Shown: positions 9,566 to 19,384 of the stretch, piece after piece | Position numbering within the stretch: position 1 is the stretch's first letter | How the letters are laid out: the number at the start of each line of letters is the position of its first letter | Source of the DNA: Chloroflexota bacterium | GTDB lineage: Bacteria; Chloroflexota; Limnocylindria; Limnocylindrales; Limnocylindraceae | Length of the DNA: 45,083 bases | Assembly (NCBI GenBank): GCA_003670745.1 | Contig: QWQR01000005.1 | Location: forward strand, 1-45,083 | Direction: 5' to 3' | Notes under the pieces: generated by a model | Seen by the model: only the letters and a program-made list of their open reading frames with translations | The model's database searches: none | Told to the model about the DNA's origin: nothing | Translations under genes and position numbers: made by a program

Positions 9566-10630
9566 TTACGAGCGGGGTGGAGCGGCAAGGCGGCGCGCCG
9601 CCAACCAGGCGTCGAACCCAGACAAGAGTCGGGCTCGCGTTCTGTCGTCGAGAAATGCGGCGGCGTATCCCTCGCGTGCGATCTCGATGAGCTCCGCTAC
9701 CTCCAGGCCGAGCCTGCGGCGCACGCGCACGTACTCCTCGGAGAGGGTGAGGTCACTCACCACCAGATCGTCGGTGTTCAGCGTGATGCGAACCCCGCGC
9801 GATCGCAGCCGCGCGATTGGAAAGTCGCCGTAGCCGGCCACGATCGCCGCCTGCACGTTGCTCGATGGACAGAGGTCAAGCACCACGTTGCGGGCAACGA
9901 GTTCGGCGCAGAGTGCGGCGTCGTCGGCGGCCACCGCACCGTGGGCGATGCGCGCGGGGTGCACCTCGAGGGCGCGACGGACCTGCGCCGCGCCACCCCA
10001 CTCTCCGGCATGCAGCGTGATGGCGAGACCACCTTCGCGCGCGACGTTGAATGCGTCGGAGAACTCGAGTGGATCGGGATGCGCCGCCTCGCGTCCAGCA
10101 AGATCGAAGGCGACCACGCCAAGGTCGCGCGATGCAACGGCGGCGGTGGCGAGGGCGCGATTCGTTGCGGCGTCGTGCGACCGAATCGCGGTGGCGATCA
10201 GGCGCACCTCAATCCCCGTCGCCGCAGTTGCGGCGCTCGCCCCTGACGCCACGGCGGCGATCACCTCGCGCAGCGAGAGCCCCTTTGCGGTGTGCAGCGC
10301 GGGGCCCCAACGGAGTTCGGCGTAGGCGACACCGTCAGCCGCTTTTGCGCGCAGCAGCGTCTCGCTCGCGCGATGAAGCGCCTCGGCATCTTGCAGTAGG
10401 GCGATCGGCAGATCGAAGGCACGCAACAGGTCGGCCTGGTCGATGCAGCGCTCAGGGGCGACAAGTGCGGCGCGCATCCCGGCCCAGTCGCGCGGCGCAT
10501 CGACGCCACGGCTCGCCGCAAGCTCTAGGGCGAGCGCCGGATCGAGTGAGCCGTCGAGGTGCAGATGCAGTTCGGGCTTCGGCATTGCGGTGAGGAGGCG
10601 AAGGTCGTCGTCCGCCCGTTCGAAGTGCAT
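9566..10630 (-). CDS. add: adenosine deaminase
   Basis: PKPELHLHLDGSLDP, HAGEWGG, RIAHG, LNTDDLVVS motifs. Confidence 0.93.
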   Translation of the reverse strand: MHFERADDDLRLLTAMPKPELHLHLDGSLDPALALELAASRGVDAPRDWAGMRAALVAPERCIDQADLLRAFDLPIALLQDAEALHRASETLLRAKAADGVAYAELRWGPALHTAKGLSLREVIAAVASGASAATAATGIEVRLIATAIRSHDAATNRALATAAVASRDLGVVAFDLAGREAAHPDPLEFSDAFNVAREGGLAITLHAGEWGGAAQVRRALEVHPARIAHGAVAADDAALCAELVARNVVLDLCPSSNVQAAIVAGYGDFPIARLRSRGVRITLNTDDLVVSDLTLSEEYVRVRRRLGLEVAELIEIAREGYAAAFLDDRTRARLLSGFDAWLAARRLAAPPRS

Positions 10631-10742
10631 CTCCCCTCCCCTGCTGCGCTGCTCCGCGCTCCTGCTCTCGCCGGCTCCTGCTCACATCCGGTTCGTGCGC
10701 CCAACGCATGCGCACTCGCGTCGTCAGGAGGATACTCCCCCC

Positions 10743-11678
10743 ATGCAAACGAACCTCCCCAGCGCCACCGACTCCCGCGCGCTCGGCGCCTGGCTCCGCG
10801 AGGTGACGCCGGTCGACCGCGTTGGCATTGAGGAGCGTGTTGCGGCGCTCAAGACGCGCTCGATCAAGAAGGGGTCGAAGGTTTGGGCGCTGCGCCTTGC
10901 GATCAGCATGTGCGACATCACCACCCTGGAGGGGAAGGACACGCCTGGAAAGATTCGCCAACTTGCAACGAAGGCGATGCGACCGCATCCGGGAGACGCG
11001 AGCGTCCCCGCCGTAGCGGCGCTCTGCTGCTACCCCGACCTCGCGGGCATCGCCAAGGAGGCGCTCGCCGGCAGCTCCGTCAAGGTTGCCGCCGTCGCAA
11101 CTGCGTTCCCGAGCGGACGATCGTGGATAGAGATGAAGGTCGCAGAGACACGCGCCGCGGTGGCAGCCGGTGCCGACGAGATCGACATGGTGATCGACCG
11201 GGGCGCGTTCCTCTCTGGCGACTACGCAAAGGTGTGGGACGAGATCGTTGCGGTGAAGGAGGCGTGCGGCCCGGCTCATCTCAAGGTAATCCTCGAGACG
11301 GGCGAACTCGGCAATTACGACGATGTGCGCCGCGCCTCCGGGCTCGCGATCGCGGCCGGGGCCGACTTCATTAAGACATCAACGGGGAAGGTCTCTCCCG
11401 CGGCGACGCTGCCAGTGACGCTGGTGATGCTCGAGACGATTCGCGAGCACTGGAACCGCACCGGAAAGATCGTCGGGATGAAGCCGGCGGGCGGGATTCG
11501 CACCGCAAAGGAGGCGATCCAGTACCTCGTCCTCGTGCATGAGACGCTCGGGCCAGACTGGCTCACCCCCGACCGCTTCCGCTTCGGCGCGTCAAGCCTG
11601 GTAAATGACCTGCTGATGCAGCTCGAAAAAGAGGCGACCGGCGCCTACGCCGACCCCGACGACTTCACGATCGACTGA
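10743..11678 (+). CDS. deoC: deoxyribose-phosphate aldolase
   Basis: GADEIDMVIDRGAFLSGDY, KVILETGEL, GADFIKTSTGK, VGMKPAGGIR. AGGAGG SD upstream. Confidence 0.96.
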   Translation: MQTNLPSATDSRALGAWLREVTPVDRVGIEERVAALKTRSIKKGSKVWALRLAISMCDITTLEGKDTPGKIRQLATKAMRPHPGDASVPAVAALCCYPDLAGIAKEALAGSSVKVAAVATAFPSGRSWIEMKVAETRAAVAAGADEIDMVIDRGAFLSGDYAKVWDEIVAVKEACGPAHLKVILETGELGNYDDVRRASGLAIAAGADFIKTSTGKVSPAATLPVTLVMLETIREHWNRTGKIVGMKPAGGIRTAKEAIQYLVLVHETLGPDWLTPDRFRFGASSLVNDLLMQLEKEATGAYADPDDFTID

Positions 11679-11703
11679 GCTCTTTACCCTAGCCGCTTAG
11701 CCA

Positions 11704-11739
11704 GCGATACGCCGAGCGCTACGCCGCGCGCTACGCCGA
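11704..11739. repeat. short imperfect tandem repeat, three 12-bp units
   Basis: GCGATACGCCGA / GCGCTACGCCGC / GCGCTACGCCGA, followed by GGCTACG, in the gap between two convergent genes. Confidence 0.6.
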
Positions 11740-11741
11740 GG

Positions 11742-12791
11742 CTACGAACCGACCGGGTGCCAGATCGTCTTCATCTCCAGGAAGGCGGTGATCCCATCAA
11801 TGCGTTCGCCGCGCGCCCCATCGTGCGCTGAGGCATCGTCATCAACGCCGCGCGGGCGGCGCGCCACGCGCGCAACGTGCTCGGCGGCGCCGCGCTCCGC
11901 CTCAACGAGGAGCGAGTCGGGGCAGCCCCACAGGTCGAAGCCGTCGATATCGGCGTGGCGAACAAGATGTGAGATCAGCTCGTCGCGGCGACCGGTGAGG
12001 ATCGAGACGACACCGGCGGGGACGTCGCTCACGGCGAGCGTCTCGGCGAGGGTGACGGCGGGGAGCGGCGCCGACTCGCTGGCGAGAAGGATCGCAACGT
12101 TGCCGCCGGCGAGCACGCCGCCGAGTCGCGTCACCAGGCCGAGGAGTGGTGACGCTTCAGGGGCGAGGATCGCGACCACACCGGTCGGCTCTGGGATCGT
12201 GAAGACAAAGTGCGACGAGGCGACGGGATTGGTGCCACCGAGAACGCTCGCGAGCTTGTCGGTCCATCCGGCGAACCAGACGAAGCGATCGATCGCGTCG
12301 GTGACCTCTTGCGCCGCAGCGCGGCGACCGCGGCCGCAAGCGATCAGATCCGCCTCAAACTGCGCGGCGCGCCCCTCCATGAGCTCCGCAACGCGATAGA
12401 GGATCTGGCCGCGCAGCATCGCGCTGCGACCGGCCCACGGCTCTGCGGCACCACGCGCAACGCGTACCGCCTCACGCAAATCCTTTCGTGAGGCACGCGC
12501 AATGTTTGCGCTGCTACCGCCGGGGATTCGCAGCGTGTCGGTGCGCCCCGATTCGCTGCGCGGGAATGCGCCGCCGATGTAGAGCTTCGCCGTGCGACGC
12601 ACCTCGATACGCGCGTCACTGGTAGCAACGCTGCGCGCTGTCTTTGTGGACGTGATGGGGCTGGCCTCAGCAACCGTCGGCTCACTCCGGCGCCCTGGCG
12701 CGGGGGCTGCCTCGAGCGCCGCAATGAGCGGGCTCACCGGTGGCAGCGGAATCGATCCGCGCTCAATCCGTTTCGACTTCTTCTTCCCCAT
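11742..12791 (-). CDS. ALDH-fold protein lacking the catalytic-Cys region; candidate detached ALDH16 C-terminal domain
   Basis: ALDH NAD-binding-domain-like sequence (RVARGAAEPWAGRSAMLRGQILYRVAELM..., IPEPTGVVAILAPEASPLLGLVTRLGGVLAGGNVAILLAS..., VPAGVVSILTG). No QGxxC motif. Ends in oligomerisation-strand-like FLEMKTIWHPVG. Confidence 0.75.
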   Translation of the reverse strand: MGKKKSKRIERGSIPLPPVSPLIAALEAAPAPGRRSEPTVAEASPITSTKTARSVATSDARIEVRRTAKLYIGGAFPRSESGRTDTLRIPGGSSANIARASRKDLREAVRVARGAAEPWAGRSAMLRGQILYRVAELMEGRAAQFEADLIACGRGRRAAAQEVTDAIDRFVWFAGWTDKLASVLGGTNPVASSHFVFTIPEPTGVVAILAPEASPLLGLVTRLGGVLAGGNVAILLASESAPLPAVTLAETLAVSDVPAGVVSILTGRRDELISHLVRHADIDGFDLWGCPDSLLVEAERGAAEHVARVARRPRGVDDDASAHDGARGERIDGITAFLEMKTIWHPVGS

Positions 12792-12810
12792 ATTCAGCGG
12801 CTTCCCATGG

Positions 12811-14346
12811 TCAGCTCATCCGCAGGTAGGCATGCAACCCCTGCACGCCGCCCTCGCGCCCGTATCCCGACTCCTTGTAGCCGCCGAACGGCGCGGTCGG
12901 ATCGAAGCGATTGAAGGTGTTCGCCCACACGACCCCCGCCTTGAGGCGCGCAGCGACGTCGAGGATGCGGCTCCCCTTCTCGGTCCAGATCCCGGCGGAG
13001 AGCCCGTACGCGGTGTTGTTCGCCTTCTCGATCGCCTCGTCGATGGTGCGGAAGGTGATCGCCGCAAGCACCGGCCCGAAGATCTCCTCGCGCGCGATGC
13101 GATGGCTCTGCGCGACGCCGGTGAAGAGCGTCGGGCGAAAGAACCAGCCGCGCGACGGAAGGTCACAGGCGGGCTGCCAGAGATCGGCCCCCTCCGCGAC
13201 GCCGCTCGCCACAAGCTCAGCGATCTTCTCCATCTGGTCGCGTGAATTAATCGCGCCGACGTCAGTGTTCTTATCCATTGGATCGCCGACGCGCAACGTT
13301 CCCATGCGATCACGGAGGCGGGCGATGAACTCGTCGGCGATCGACTCCTGCACGAGGAGGCGGCTTCCGGCGCAGCAGACCTCGCCCTGATTGAAGAAGA
13401 TCCCGTTGATCACCCCTTCGACCGCCTGGTCGAGCGCCGCGTCGTCGAAGACGATGTTCGCCGCCTTGCCGCCGAGCTCCAAGGTGAGCGCCTTCCCCTG
13501 CCCCGCGATCCCCTGGGCGATCTTGATGCCGACCGCGGTGCTGCCGGTGAAGGCGACCTTTGCGATGCGCGGATCGGTGAGGATCGACATGCCGGTGCTC
13601 CCTGGTCCGGTGACGATGTTCACCACGCCATCGGGGAGCTCCGCCTGGCGGCAGACGTCGGCGAAGAGGAGTGCGGTGAGCGGAGTGGTTGAGGCCGGCT
13701 TCAGCACCACGGTGTTCCCTGCGGCAAGCGCAGGGGCGATCTTCCAGGCGAGCATCAGCAGCGGGAAGTTCCAGGGGATCACCTGGCCAACGACACCGAG
13801 CGACTCAGGGCTGCGCCCTGGGACTGCGTAGTCGAGCTTGTCGGCCCAGCCGGCGTAGTACCAGAAGTGCGCGGCTGCCAGCGGCACGTCGACGTCGCGC
13901 GACTCGCGGATCGGCTTCCCGGAGTCGAGCGTCTCGGTGACCGCGAACTCGCGGCTGCGCTCCTGCATGATCCGGCTGATGCGATAGAGGTACTTCGCCC
14001 GTTCGCGCGGCGCGAGTCGCGACCAGACCTTTCGATGCGCGCGCTCCGCCGCCTCGATGGCGCGATCGGCATCGGCGGGAGAGCCCTTGGCGATCTCGGC
14101 GAGCGGCTCCTCGGTCGCCGGGTTGTAGGTGACCGTCACCTCCCCATCGATCGGCGCGCGCTCTCGCCCGTCGATGAAGAGGCCGTAGCGCGGCCGAATG
14201 GAGACGATCTCGCGCGACTCGGGGGCTGGGGCGTAGGACCACGGCGTGGTGGCGGCAAGCGCCGATGCTGCACGCGGCGCACTCGCCGCGCCCCCCGTCG
14301 GCGTCACTCCGGCCGGGCGTCGCGACGGTGGCTTGCGAGGGCTCAT
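12811..14346 (-). CDS. NAD(P)-dependent aldehyde dehydrogenase, catalytic
   Basis: VIPWNFPLLM, LELGGKAANIVFDDAALD, NQGEVCCAGSRLL catalytic Cys, EIFGPVLAAITF, PFGGYKESGYGREGG. Confidence 0.95.
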   Translation of the reverse strand: MSPRKPPSRRPAGVTPTGGAASAPRAASALAATTPWSYAPAPESREIVSIRPRYGLFIDGRERAPIDGEVTVTYNPATEEPLAEIAKGSPADADRAIEAAERAHRKVWSRLAPRERAKYLYRISRIMQERSREFAVTETLDSGKPIRESRDVDVPLAAAHFWYYAGWADKLDYAVPGRSPESLGVVGQVIPWNFPLLMLAWKIAPALAAGNTVVLKPASTTPLTALLFADVCRQAELPDGVVNIVTGPGSTGMSILTDPRIAKVAFTGSTAVGIKIAQGIAGQGKALTLELGGKAANIVFDDAALDQAVEGVINGIFFNQGEVCCAGSRLLVQESIADEFIARLRDRMGTLRVGDPMDKNTDVGAINSRDQMEKIAELVASGVAEGADLWQPACDLPSRGWFFRPTLFTGVAQSHRIAREEIFGPVLAAITFRTIDEAIEKANNTAYGLSAGIWTEKGSRILDVAARLKAGVVWANTFNRFDPTAPFGGYKESGYGREGGVQGLHAYLRMS

Positions 14347-14422
14347 GGGTGAATCCTAGCGCGGAGCGCCCGCCTCTCGCGACGCGGTAGCCCGCGCGGC
14401 GCTCGGTCGCTACGCTTGGCCC

Positions 14423-15964
14423 ATGACACCTCCAACACCAGCGGGCTCATCGCCAGCGCGCCCCCCCTTCACCCCGCAACTGCTCATCGGCGGCGAGTCA
14501 CGCCCCGCCGAGGGCGACCGGCGCTTCGACCTGCGCCACCCCGCAAGTGGCGCAGTGATCGGCGCGATCCCGCACGCCTCTGCCAGCGACGTTGCCGCCG
14601 CCATCGCCGCGGCGCGGCGCGCCTTCGACGAGGGACCGTGGCCGCGCATGACGCCGGCCGATCGCGCCCTGCTGATCCTGCGCCTCGCCGACGCGGTCGA
14701 ACGCGAGGTCGAATCCATTGCCGACGCCGAGGCGTGGCAAACCGGCACCGCGCGCAAGTTGCGCCGCGACTCCGACCTTCCTGCCGCCGTCGATCACCTC
14801 CGCTTCTTCGCCGGCGTGCTGCGCAGCCCCGAAGGGCGCGCTGCGTCAGAGTTCAGCGGCAACCACACCTCGATGATTCGCCGCGAACCGATCGGCGTGG
14901 CTGCGCTGATCGCGCCGTGGAACTACCCCTTCGCCATGGCGATCTGGCAGGCCGCTCCAGCGCTCGCAGCAGGAAACTGCGTCGTGATGAAGCCGGCGAG
15001 CGCAACGCCACTCACCGCAATCCGATTCGCTGAACTCGCGCGCGAGGTCGGCTTCCCCGACGGCGTCGTCAACGTGATCACCGGCCCAGGCGCTGAGATC
15101 GGTGCGATCTTCGCCGCCGATCCACGCGTCGACATGATCACCCTCACCGGCGACAGCGCAACGGGGCGTTGGCTGATGGCCGCCTCGGCACCAACGCTCA
15201 AGCGCCTTCACTTAGAGCTCGGCGGCAAGGCGCCGTTCGTCGTCTTCGATGACGCCGAGGTAGAGGTTGCGGCGCGCGGCGCGGTGATCGGCGCCTTCGT
15301 GAACGCAGGGCAAGATTGCACCGCGGCGACCCGTGTCTATGCCGAGAAGGCGATCCACGACCGCCTCGTTGCCCGCATCGTCGAGCTCACCCGTGAGATT
15401 CGCGTTGGCGATCCGTTCGCTCCCTCTACCGACATGGGATCGCTCATCTCCATCGCCCAGCGCGATCGCGTCGCTGGCTTTGTTGAACGCGCGCTCGCAG
15501 CCGGCGCAACGGCGCTCACCGGTGGTGCCGCGGCGACACCGAAGGGGTTTGAGGGCGGCGCCTTCTATGCGCCGACGATCCTGACCGGTTGCGCACAGTC
15601 GAGCGAGATCGTGCAGCAAGAGGTCTTCGGGCCGGTACTTGCGATCTTGCCCTTTGAGGGTGAGGCCGAGGTGGTGCGGCTTGCGAACGACACGCCGTAC
15701 GGGCTCGCGGGGAGCGTTTGGACGCGCGACGTGCGACGCGCCCACCGCGTCGCCGCGGCGCTGCGCTTCGGTGCGGTGCTCGTCAATGACCATCTGCCAT
15801 TCATGAGCGAGATGCCGCACGGAGGCTTCAAGCAGTCTGGCTTCGGCAAGGATCTCAGCCACTACTCCTTCGAGGAGTACACACAGGTGAAGCATGTCGC
15901 CATTGAGCTGACCGGCGAAGCGGTGAAGCCGTGGCACTGGACGATCTCTGGGGATCGGCCGTAG
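14423..15964 (+). CDS. aldehyde dehydrogenase, gamma-aminobutyraldehyde dehydrogenase-like
   Basis: [46 protein letters not shown], and C-terminus [29 protein letters not shown] as in PatD-type enzymes. Confidence 0.88.
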   Translation: MTPPTPAGSSPARPPFTPQLLIGGESRPAEGDRRFDLRHPASGAVIGAIPHASASDVAAAIAAARRAFDEGPWPRMTPADRALLILRLADAVEREVESIADAEAWQTGTARKLRRDSDLPAAVDHLRFFAGVLRSPEGRAASEFSGNHTSMIRREPIGVAALIAPWNYPFAMAIWQAAPALAAGNCVVMKPASATPLTAIRFAELAREVGFPDGVVNVITGPGAEIGAIFAADPRVDMITLTGDSATGRWLMAASAPTLKRLHLELGGKAPFVVFDDAEVEVAARGAVIGAFVNAGQDCTAATRVYAEKAIHDRLVARIVELTREIRVGDPFAPSTDMGSLISIAQRDRVAGFVERALAAGATALTGGAAATPKGFEGGAFYAPTILTGCAQSSEIVQQEVFGPVLAILPFEGEAEVVRLANDTPYGLAGSVWTRDVRRAHRVAAALRFGAVLVNDHLPFMSEMPHGGFKQSGFGKDLSHYSFEEYTQVKHVAIELTGEAVKPWHWTISGDRP

Positions 15965-16016
15965 CCATCGCCCCTGCGCGCCGCGACGCAGCGCACGCGT
16001 AAGCGCACACGCGCTC

Positions 16017-16033
16017 GGCGCGCGAGGCGCGCC
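16017..16033. terminator. candidate hairpin between convergent ALDH and FtsB-like genes
   Basis: GGCGCGC-GAG-GCGCGCC; no poly-T. Confidence 0.3.
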
Positions 16034-16037
16034 AACC

Positions 16038-16442
16038 TCAACCGCCGAAGAGGATCTCCAGCCAGCGCTCGAGTGGTGACTGATTGACCCTCGGAGTTGC
16101 AAGGCGGCGCGCGGCAGATCCAGGGGCGTCGATCGGCAGCTCTGGAGCATCGGCGGTGAGGGCAAACGGATGCTCAAGTGGCGAGCCGAGGCCGTAGCCG
16201 CGAGCGAGCAGTTCCAAGAACGCTCGGTCCCCGAGAAGGAGTCGCTCCGCGGCGAGCGCGTCAACCTGCTCCTGCAGCGCTGCGTTCTCGTTGCGGAGTC
16301 GATCGACGGCGGCGCGCGCGTCGAGCGCCCCGATCAGGCTGCGCGCAAACGTCGCGATGAAGACCAGTGCAATGGCGGCGGCGGCGATGAGGGCGATGCG
16401 ATCGCGAAGCCCTCGCGCCGAGAAGAGCGAGCGAACCTTCAT
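16038..16442 (-). CDS. septum formation initiator (FtsB/DivIC-like) protein
   Basis: Small protein with one N-terminal TM then a coiled coil (DRLRNENAALQEQVDALAAERLLLGDRAFLELLARGYGLG). Confidence 0.65.
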   Translation of the reverse strand: MKVRSLFSARGLRDRIALIAAAAIALVFIATFARSLIGALDARAAVDRLRNENAALQEQVDALAAERLLLGDRAFLELLARGYGLGSPLEHPFALTADAPELPIDAPGSAARRLATPRVNQSPLERWLEILFGG

Positions 16443-16510
16443 GGAACGAGTCTGCCCGCGAGGTAGCCGAAGGTCAAGCAGGGGGCACGGGCGGGGTGTA
16501 GGCTGCCGCC

Positions 16511-16936
16511 GTGCATTTCTATGAGATCCATGAGGCCGATGAGGAGTTGCTCCTTGGGGTGACGCTCGCCCACGAGGAGCGCTTCTCGCCGCCCGAATTC
16601 CTCGCCATGGTTGAGGAGGCGCGAGGGCGGGTGATCGAATCCTTTGAGGAAGATTCGCTCGTGGAGGCGATCGCGCAGGAGCTTGAGCGCGCGCACGGCT
16701 TCTACCCGGCGCTTGACCGCGCCCTTCAGGCGGCAGTGTCTGTATCGACAGAAGAGGGTGAGACGACGCTCCTCCCAGCTGGTGACCAAGCGCGGGCAGC
16801 GATGTCAGACGATGAAGACGAGGCGCTTGAGATCGACCACGACCTACAGGACGCAGAAGATCTTCTTGCCGGGCGCTCACCGCGTCGCCTACGCACGGCG
16901 ATCGTGGATCTCGAGCTCGACGAGAGCGACGCCTAG
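16511..16936 (+). CDS. hypothetical acidic protein
   Basis: GTG start; coding-like ORF abutting mtnN; acidic composition. Confidence 0.6.
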   Translation: MHFYEIHEADEELLLGVTLAHEERFSPPEFLAMVEEARGRVIESFEEDSLVEAIAQELERAHGFYPALDRALQAAVSVSTEEGETTLLPAGDQARAAMSDDEDEALEIDHDLQDAEDLLAGRSPRRLRTAIVDLELDESDA

Positions 16937-17731
16937 GTGGCGAGCACTCCGGTGAGCGCCTCCGCAGGCGCCGAGTCTCGGCCACTACTGATCGTGACGG
17001 CGCTCGATGCGGAGCGCGCGCCGATTGAGGGGCTCGCGACTGGGCTGACGCGCCGAGACCTGCGCGCGGGTGGCGAGGGGGATCTACTCATCGGAGCGAT
17101 CAACGGCGTCGCCGTCGCGCTCTTACGCTGCGGCGTGGGGAAGCTCGCCGCCACGCTCGCAACGACCGGCGCGATGGAGCTCCACCCGCGTGGAGTCATC
17201 TCCGTTGGATCTGCTGCATCACTGCACCCTGGATTCGCGATCGGCGACGTGGTGATCTCCAACGATGTGTTGCAGCATGATTTTGGCGCCGCGCGCAGTG
17301 GCGGCTTCGACCTCTTTGGTTACGGTGCGCCACTCCCCTCTGCTGGCGATCCACGCATTCGCGCCGCAGAGCGGCTTGGCGCAGCAGCGCTCGCAGCGGC
17401 GAGCAGCGTTGCCCAGCAACTCATTGACCCGGCAGGTTCAGGAAGGGCAATGCGTCTCTCCCGCGGCGTGATCGCAACCGGCGATGCCTTCATCAACGAC
17501 CACGCCACACGCGACGCGATCCAGGCACGAACGGGGGCCGACCTGGTCGAAATGGAGGGGGCGGCGATCGCCTACGTTGCGTCACGACACGGCACTCCAT
17601 GGCTCGTCGTTCGCAGCGTCTCAGACGCAGGTGACGGCGGCGCCGACGTGTCGTTCGACCGCTACCTGCCGATCGCCGCGCAGAACGCGGCGACGGTCGT
17701 TGCGGCGATCCTCCCCGCCTTCAGCTCCTAG
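16937..17731 (+). CDS. mtnN: 5'-methylthioadenosine/S-adenosylhomocysteine nucleosidase-like phosphorylase-superfamily protein
   Basis: GVGKLAATLATTGAMELHPRGVISVGSAASL, GDVVISNDVLQHDF, DLVEMEGAAIAYVA, VRSVSDAGD. Confidence 0.85.
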   Translation: MASTPVSASAGAESRPLLIVTALDAERAPIEGLATGLTRRDLRAGGEGDLLIGAINGVAVALLRCGVGKLAATLATTGAMELHPRGVISVGSAASLHPGFAIGDVVISNDVLQHDFGAARSGGFDLFGYGAPLPSAGDPRIRAAERLGAAALAAASSVAQQLIDPAGSGRAMRLSRGVIATGDAFINDHATRDAIQARTGADLVEMEGAAIAYVASRHGTPWLVVRSVSDAGDGGADVSFDRYLPIAAQNAATVVAAILPAFSS

Positions 17732-18621
17732 GGGTGGCGCGGCGCGGATAGATCAAGGTGCTCAGCGACCAGCTCGTCGCTGCGAAAGAGTCGTGCCGCA
17801 AGCGCCGTGACCGCCGCGGCATCTCCGGTGGTAAAGATCTCGCGCGTGGGGGTGACCGCCACGTGCGCTGGCGCCTCGTGCCCGAGGCGACCGGCATCCG
17901 CTGCGGTGCCGCGCGTCGACCCCGGTGCGTCAAGGCGGTTCACTGCAACCAAATCGGCGAGCCCGGCGGCGGCCGCGGCGGCGGCATCAACCACCGCGAC
18001 ACTCTCGCCAAGGCCACGAGCGATCGCGGCACGAATGAGCGGAAAGTGCGTGCAGCCAAGGAGCAGCGTGTCGATCCTCCAGCCGCCCGAGCTAGAACGG
18101 AGCGGTGCGAGCAGGTCGGCGATCGCCGCGTCGAGTCGCGGTGAATCGAGCTCCCCAGATTCGATGAGTGGCACCAGCTCCGAGGCGGCACGCTCCTCGA
18201 TCACCGCGGCGGGGCTCTCCTCTTTAATTGCCGCGAAGTAGGCGCCCGACTGCACGGTCGCCTTGGTGGCGAGGACGCCGATGTGACCCGTGCGCGTCGC
18301 CAGCGCGGCGGCGGTAGCCCCTGGCCGCACGACGCCAAGAATTGGCACGGTTGGGTGCCTGCGGCGCAGCGCCTGGAGCGCGACTGCCGATGCGGTATTG
18401 CAGGCAATGACGATCGCCTTCGCTCCGCGGGCCACAAGATAGTCGGCGATCTCCTCGGAGAAGGCGATCACCTCGCTCTCGGGGCGCGTCCCGTACGGCG
18501 TTCGCGCACTATCGCCGACGTAGATCGTTGATTCGCCGGGGAGGCGTCGCCAGACCTCGCGCAGCACGGTGAGGCCGCCCACGCCAGAGTCGAAGAGGCC
18601 GATCGGCCGCGGATCATTCAT
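17728..18621 (-). CDS. murI: glutamate racemase
   Basis: PIGLFDSGVGGLTVLREV, YVGDSARTPYG, IACNTASA, LLGCTHFPL. Start at ATG 18621, not the longer track ORF. Confidence 0.95.
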   Translation of the reverse strand: MNDPRPIGLFDSGVGGLTVLREVWRRLPGESTIYVGDSARTPYGTRPESEVIAFSEEIADYLVARGAKAIVIACNTASAVALQALRRRHPTVPILGVVRPGATAAALATRTGHIGVLATKATVQSGAYFAAIKEESPAAVIEERAASELVPLIESGELDSPRLDAAIADLLAPLRSSSGGWRIDTLLLGCTHFPLIRAAIARGLGESVAVVDAAAAAAAGLADLVAVNRLDAPGSTRGTAADAGRLGHEAPAHVAVTPTREIFTTGDAAAVTALAARLFRSDELVAEHLDLSAPRHP

Positions 18622-19384
18622 GCGTGGAGCGTAGCAACCAACGCAGCCTCTCCTCGCCGCCACGCTCCTCGGCGCGCTCGAGCTTCGCGGCGTTCGCCGC
18701 GGTGAGCAGCTCCTCGGCGCTCCAGGCGCGAACCGAGAAAGGGGGGCGCTCCGTTGCTGCGTCGGGCGCCGCGCCGCTCCCACGATGGCGCACGGAGAGG
18801 AGCGCCACGGCGCGTCGCCCCTCTGGGTCCGGTGAGAGACGGCTCTCCCGACGCACGACGGCGCCGTCGCCATCAACCCGCTCAATGTCGTTGCCCCACT
18901 CTGGTGCGGCGGTAGCCGCAACGAGGAGATCAGGATCGATCCTCGTCGCGTCGATCCCAACGACGCCGTCGGGCGCAAGGTGAGCAGCGGCGGTGGTAAG
19001 GAGTGCAACGAGATCCGCCTCCTCGATGATCAGCGGCAGCAGGTCGCCTCCGATGATCACGAGTCCAGCGGCGAGCGGCTGTGCACTGCGCCACGTGCGA
19101 GCATCAGCAAGGACGAGATCCGCCTGCGGCAGGCGTTCGGCGGCGAGGGCAAGGGCCTCGTGATCGAGATCGACGCCGATCAGTGCGCGATCGTTCGCGC
19201 CAACCGCGCGCACGACGGCGAGCAATCTTCCGCCGCCGCAGCCGAGCTCAAGGATCGGCCCACTCGTGTGCGCCGCCAGGTCGCGCCAGAAGGCGCGGTC
19301 GTCGTCTGCGCCAGCATCGAGGTCGCGCTCATCGGCGAGAAGCCGAGCGCGGACCTCGGCGGAGATCAGCGGGGCGCCTCCCAA
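18614..19384 (-). CDS. class I SAM-dependent methyltransferase
   Basis: ILELGCGGGRLLAVVRA, LIGVDLDHEALALAAERL. Confidence 0.8.
   Translation of the reverse strand: MGGAPLISAEVRARLLADERDLDAGADDDRAFWRDLAAHTSGPILELGCGGGRLLAVVRAVGANDRALIGVDLDHEALALAAERLPQADLVLADARTWRSAQPLAAGLVIIGGDLLPLIIEEADLVALLTTAAAHLAPDGVVGIDATRIDPDLLVAATAAPEWGNDIERVDGDGAVVRRESRLSPDPEGRRAVALLSVRHRGSGAAPDAATERPPFSVRAWSAEELLTAANAAKLERAEERGGEERLRWLLRSTHE

Noticed and set aside
12791-12811. Sequencing frameshift joining the two ALDH ORFs into one ALDH16 chain
   Set aside because: The first ORF ends at a typical ALDH C-terminus (LHAYLRMS stop) and the second begins with its own ATG and a basic linker. A single indel could still be tested with raw reads, but two separate genes is the simpler reading.
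14846-16264. Minus-strand ORFs (15212-16264 and 14846-15211)
   Set aside because: Antisense to the PatD-like ALDH, whose plus-strand translation carries all ALDH motifs.
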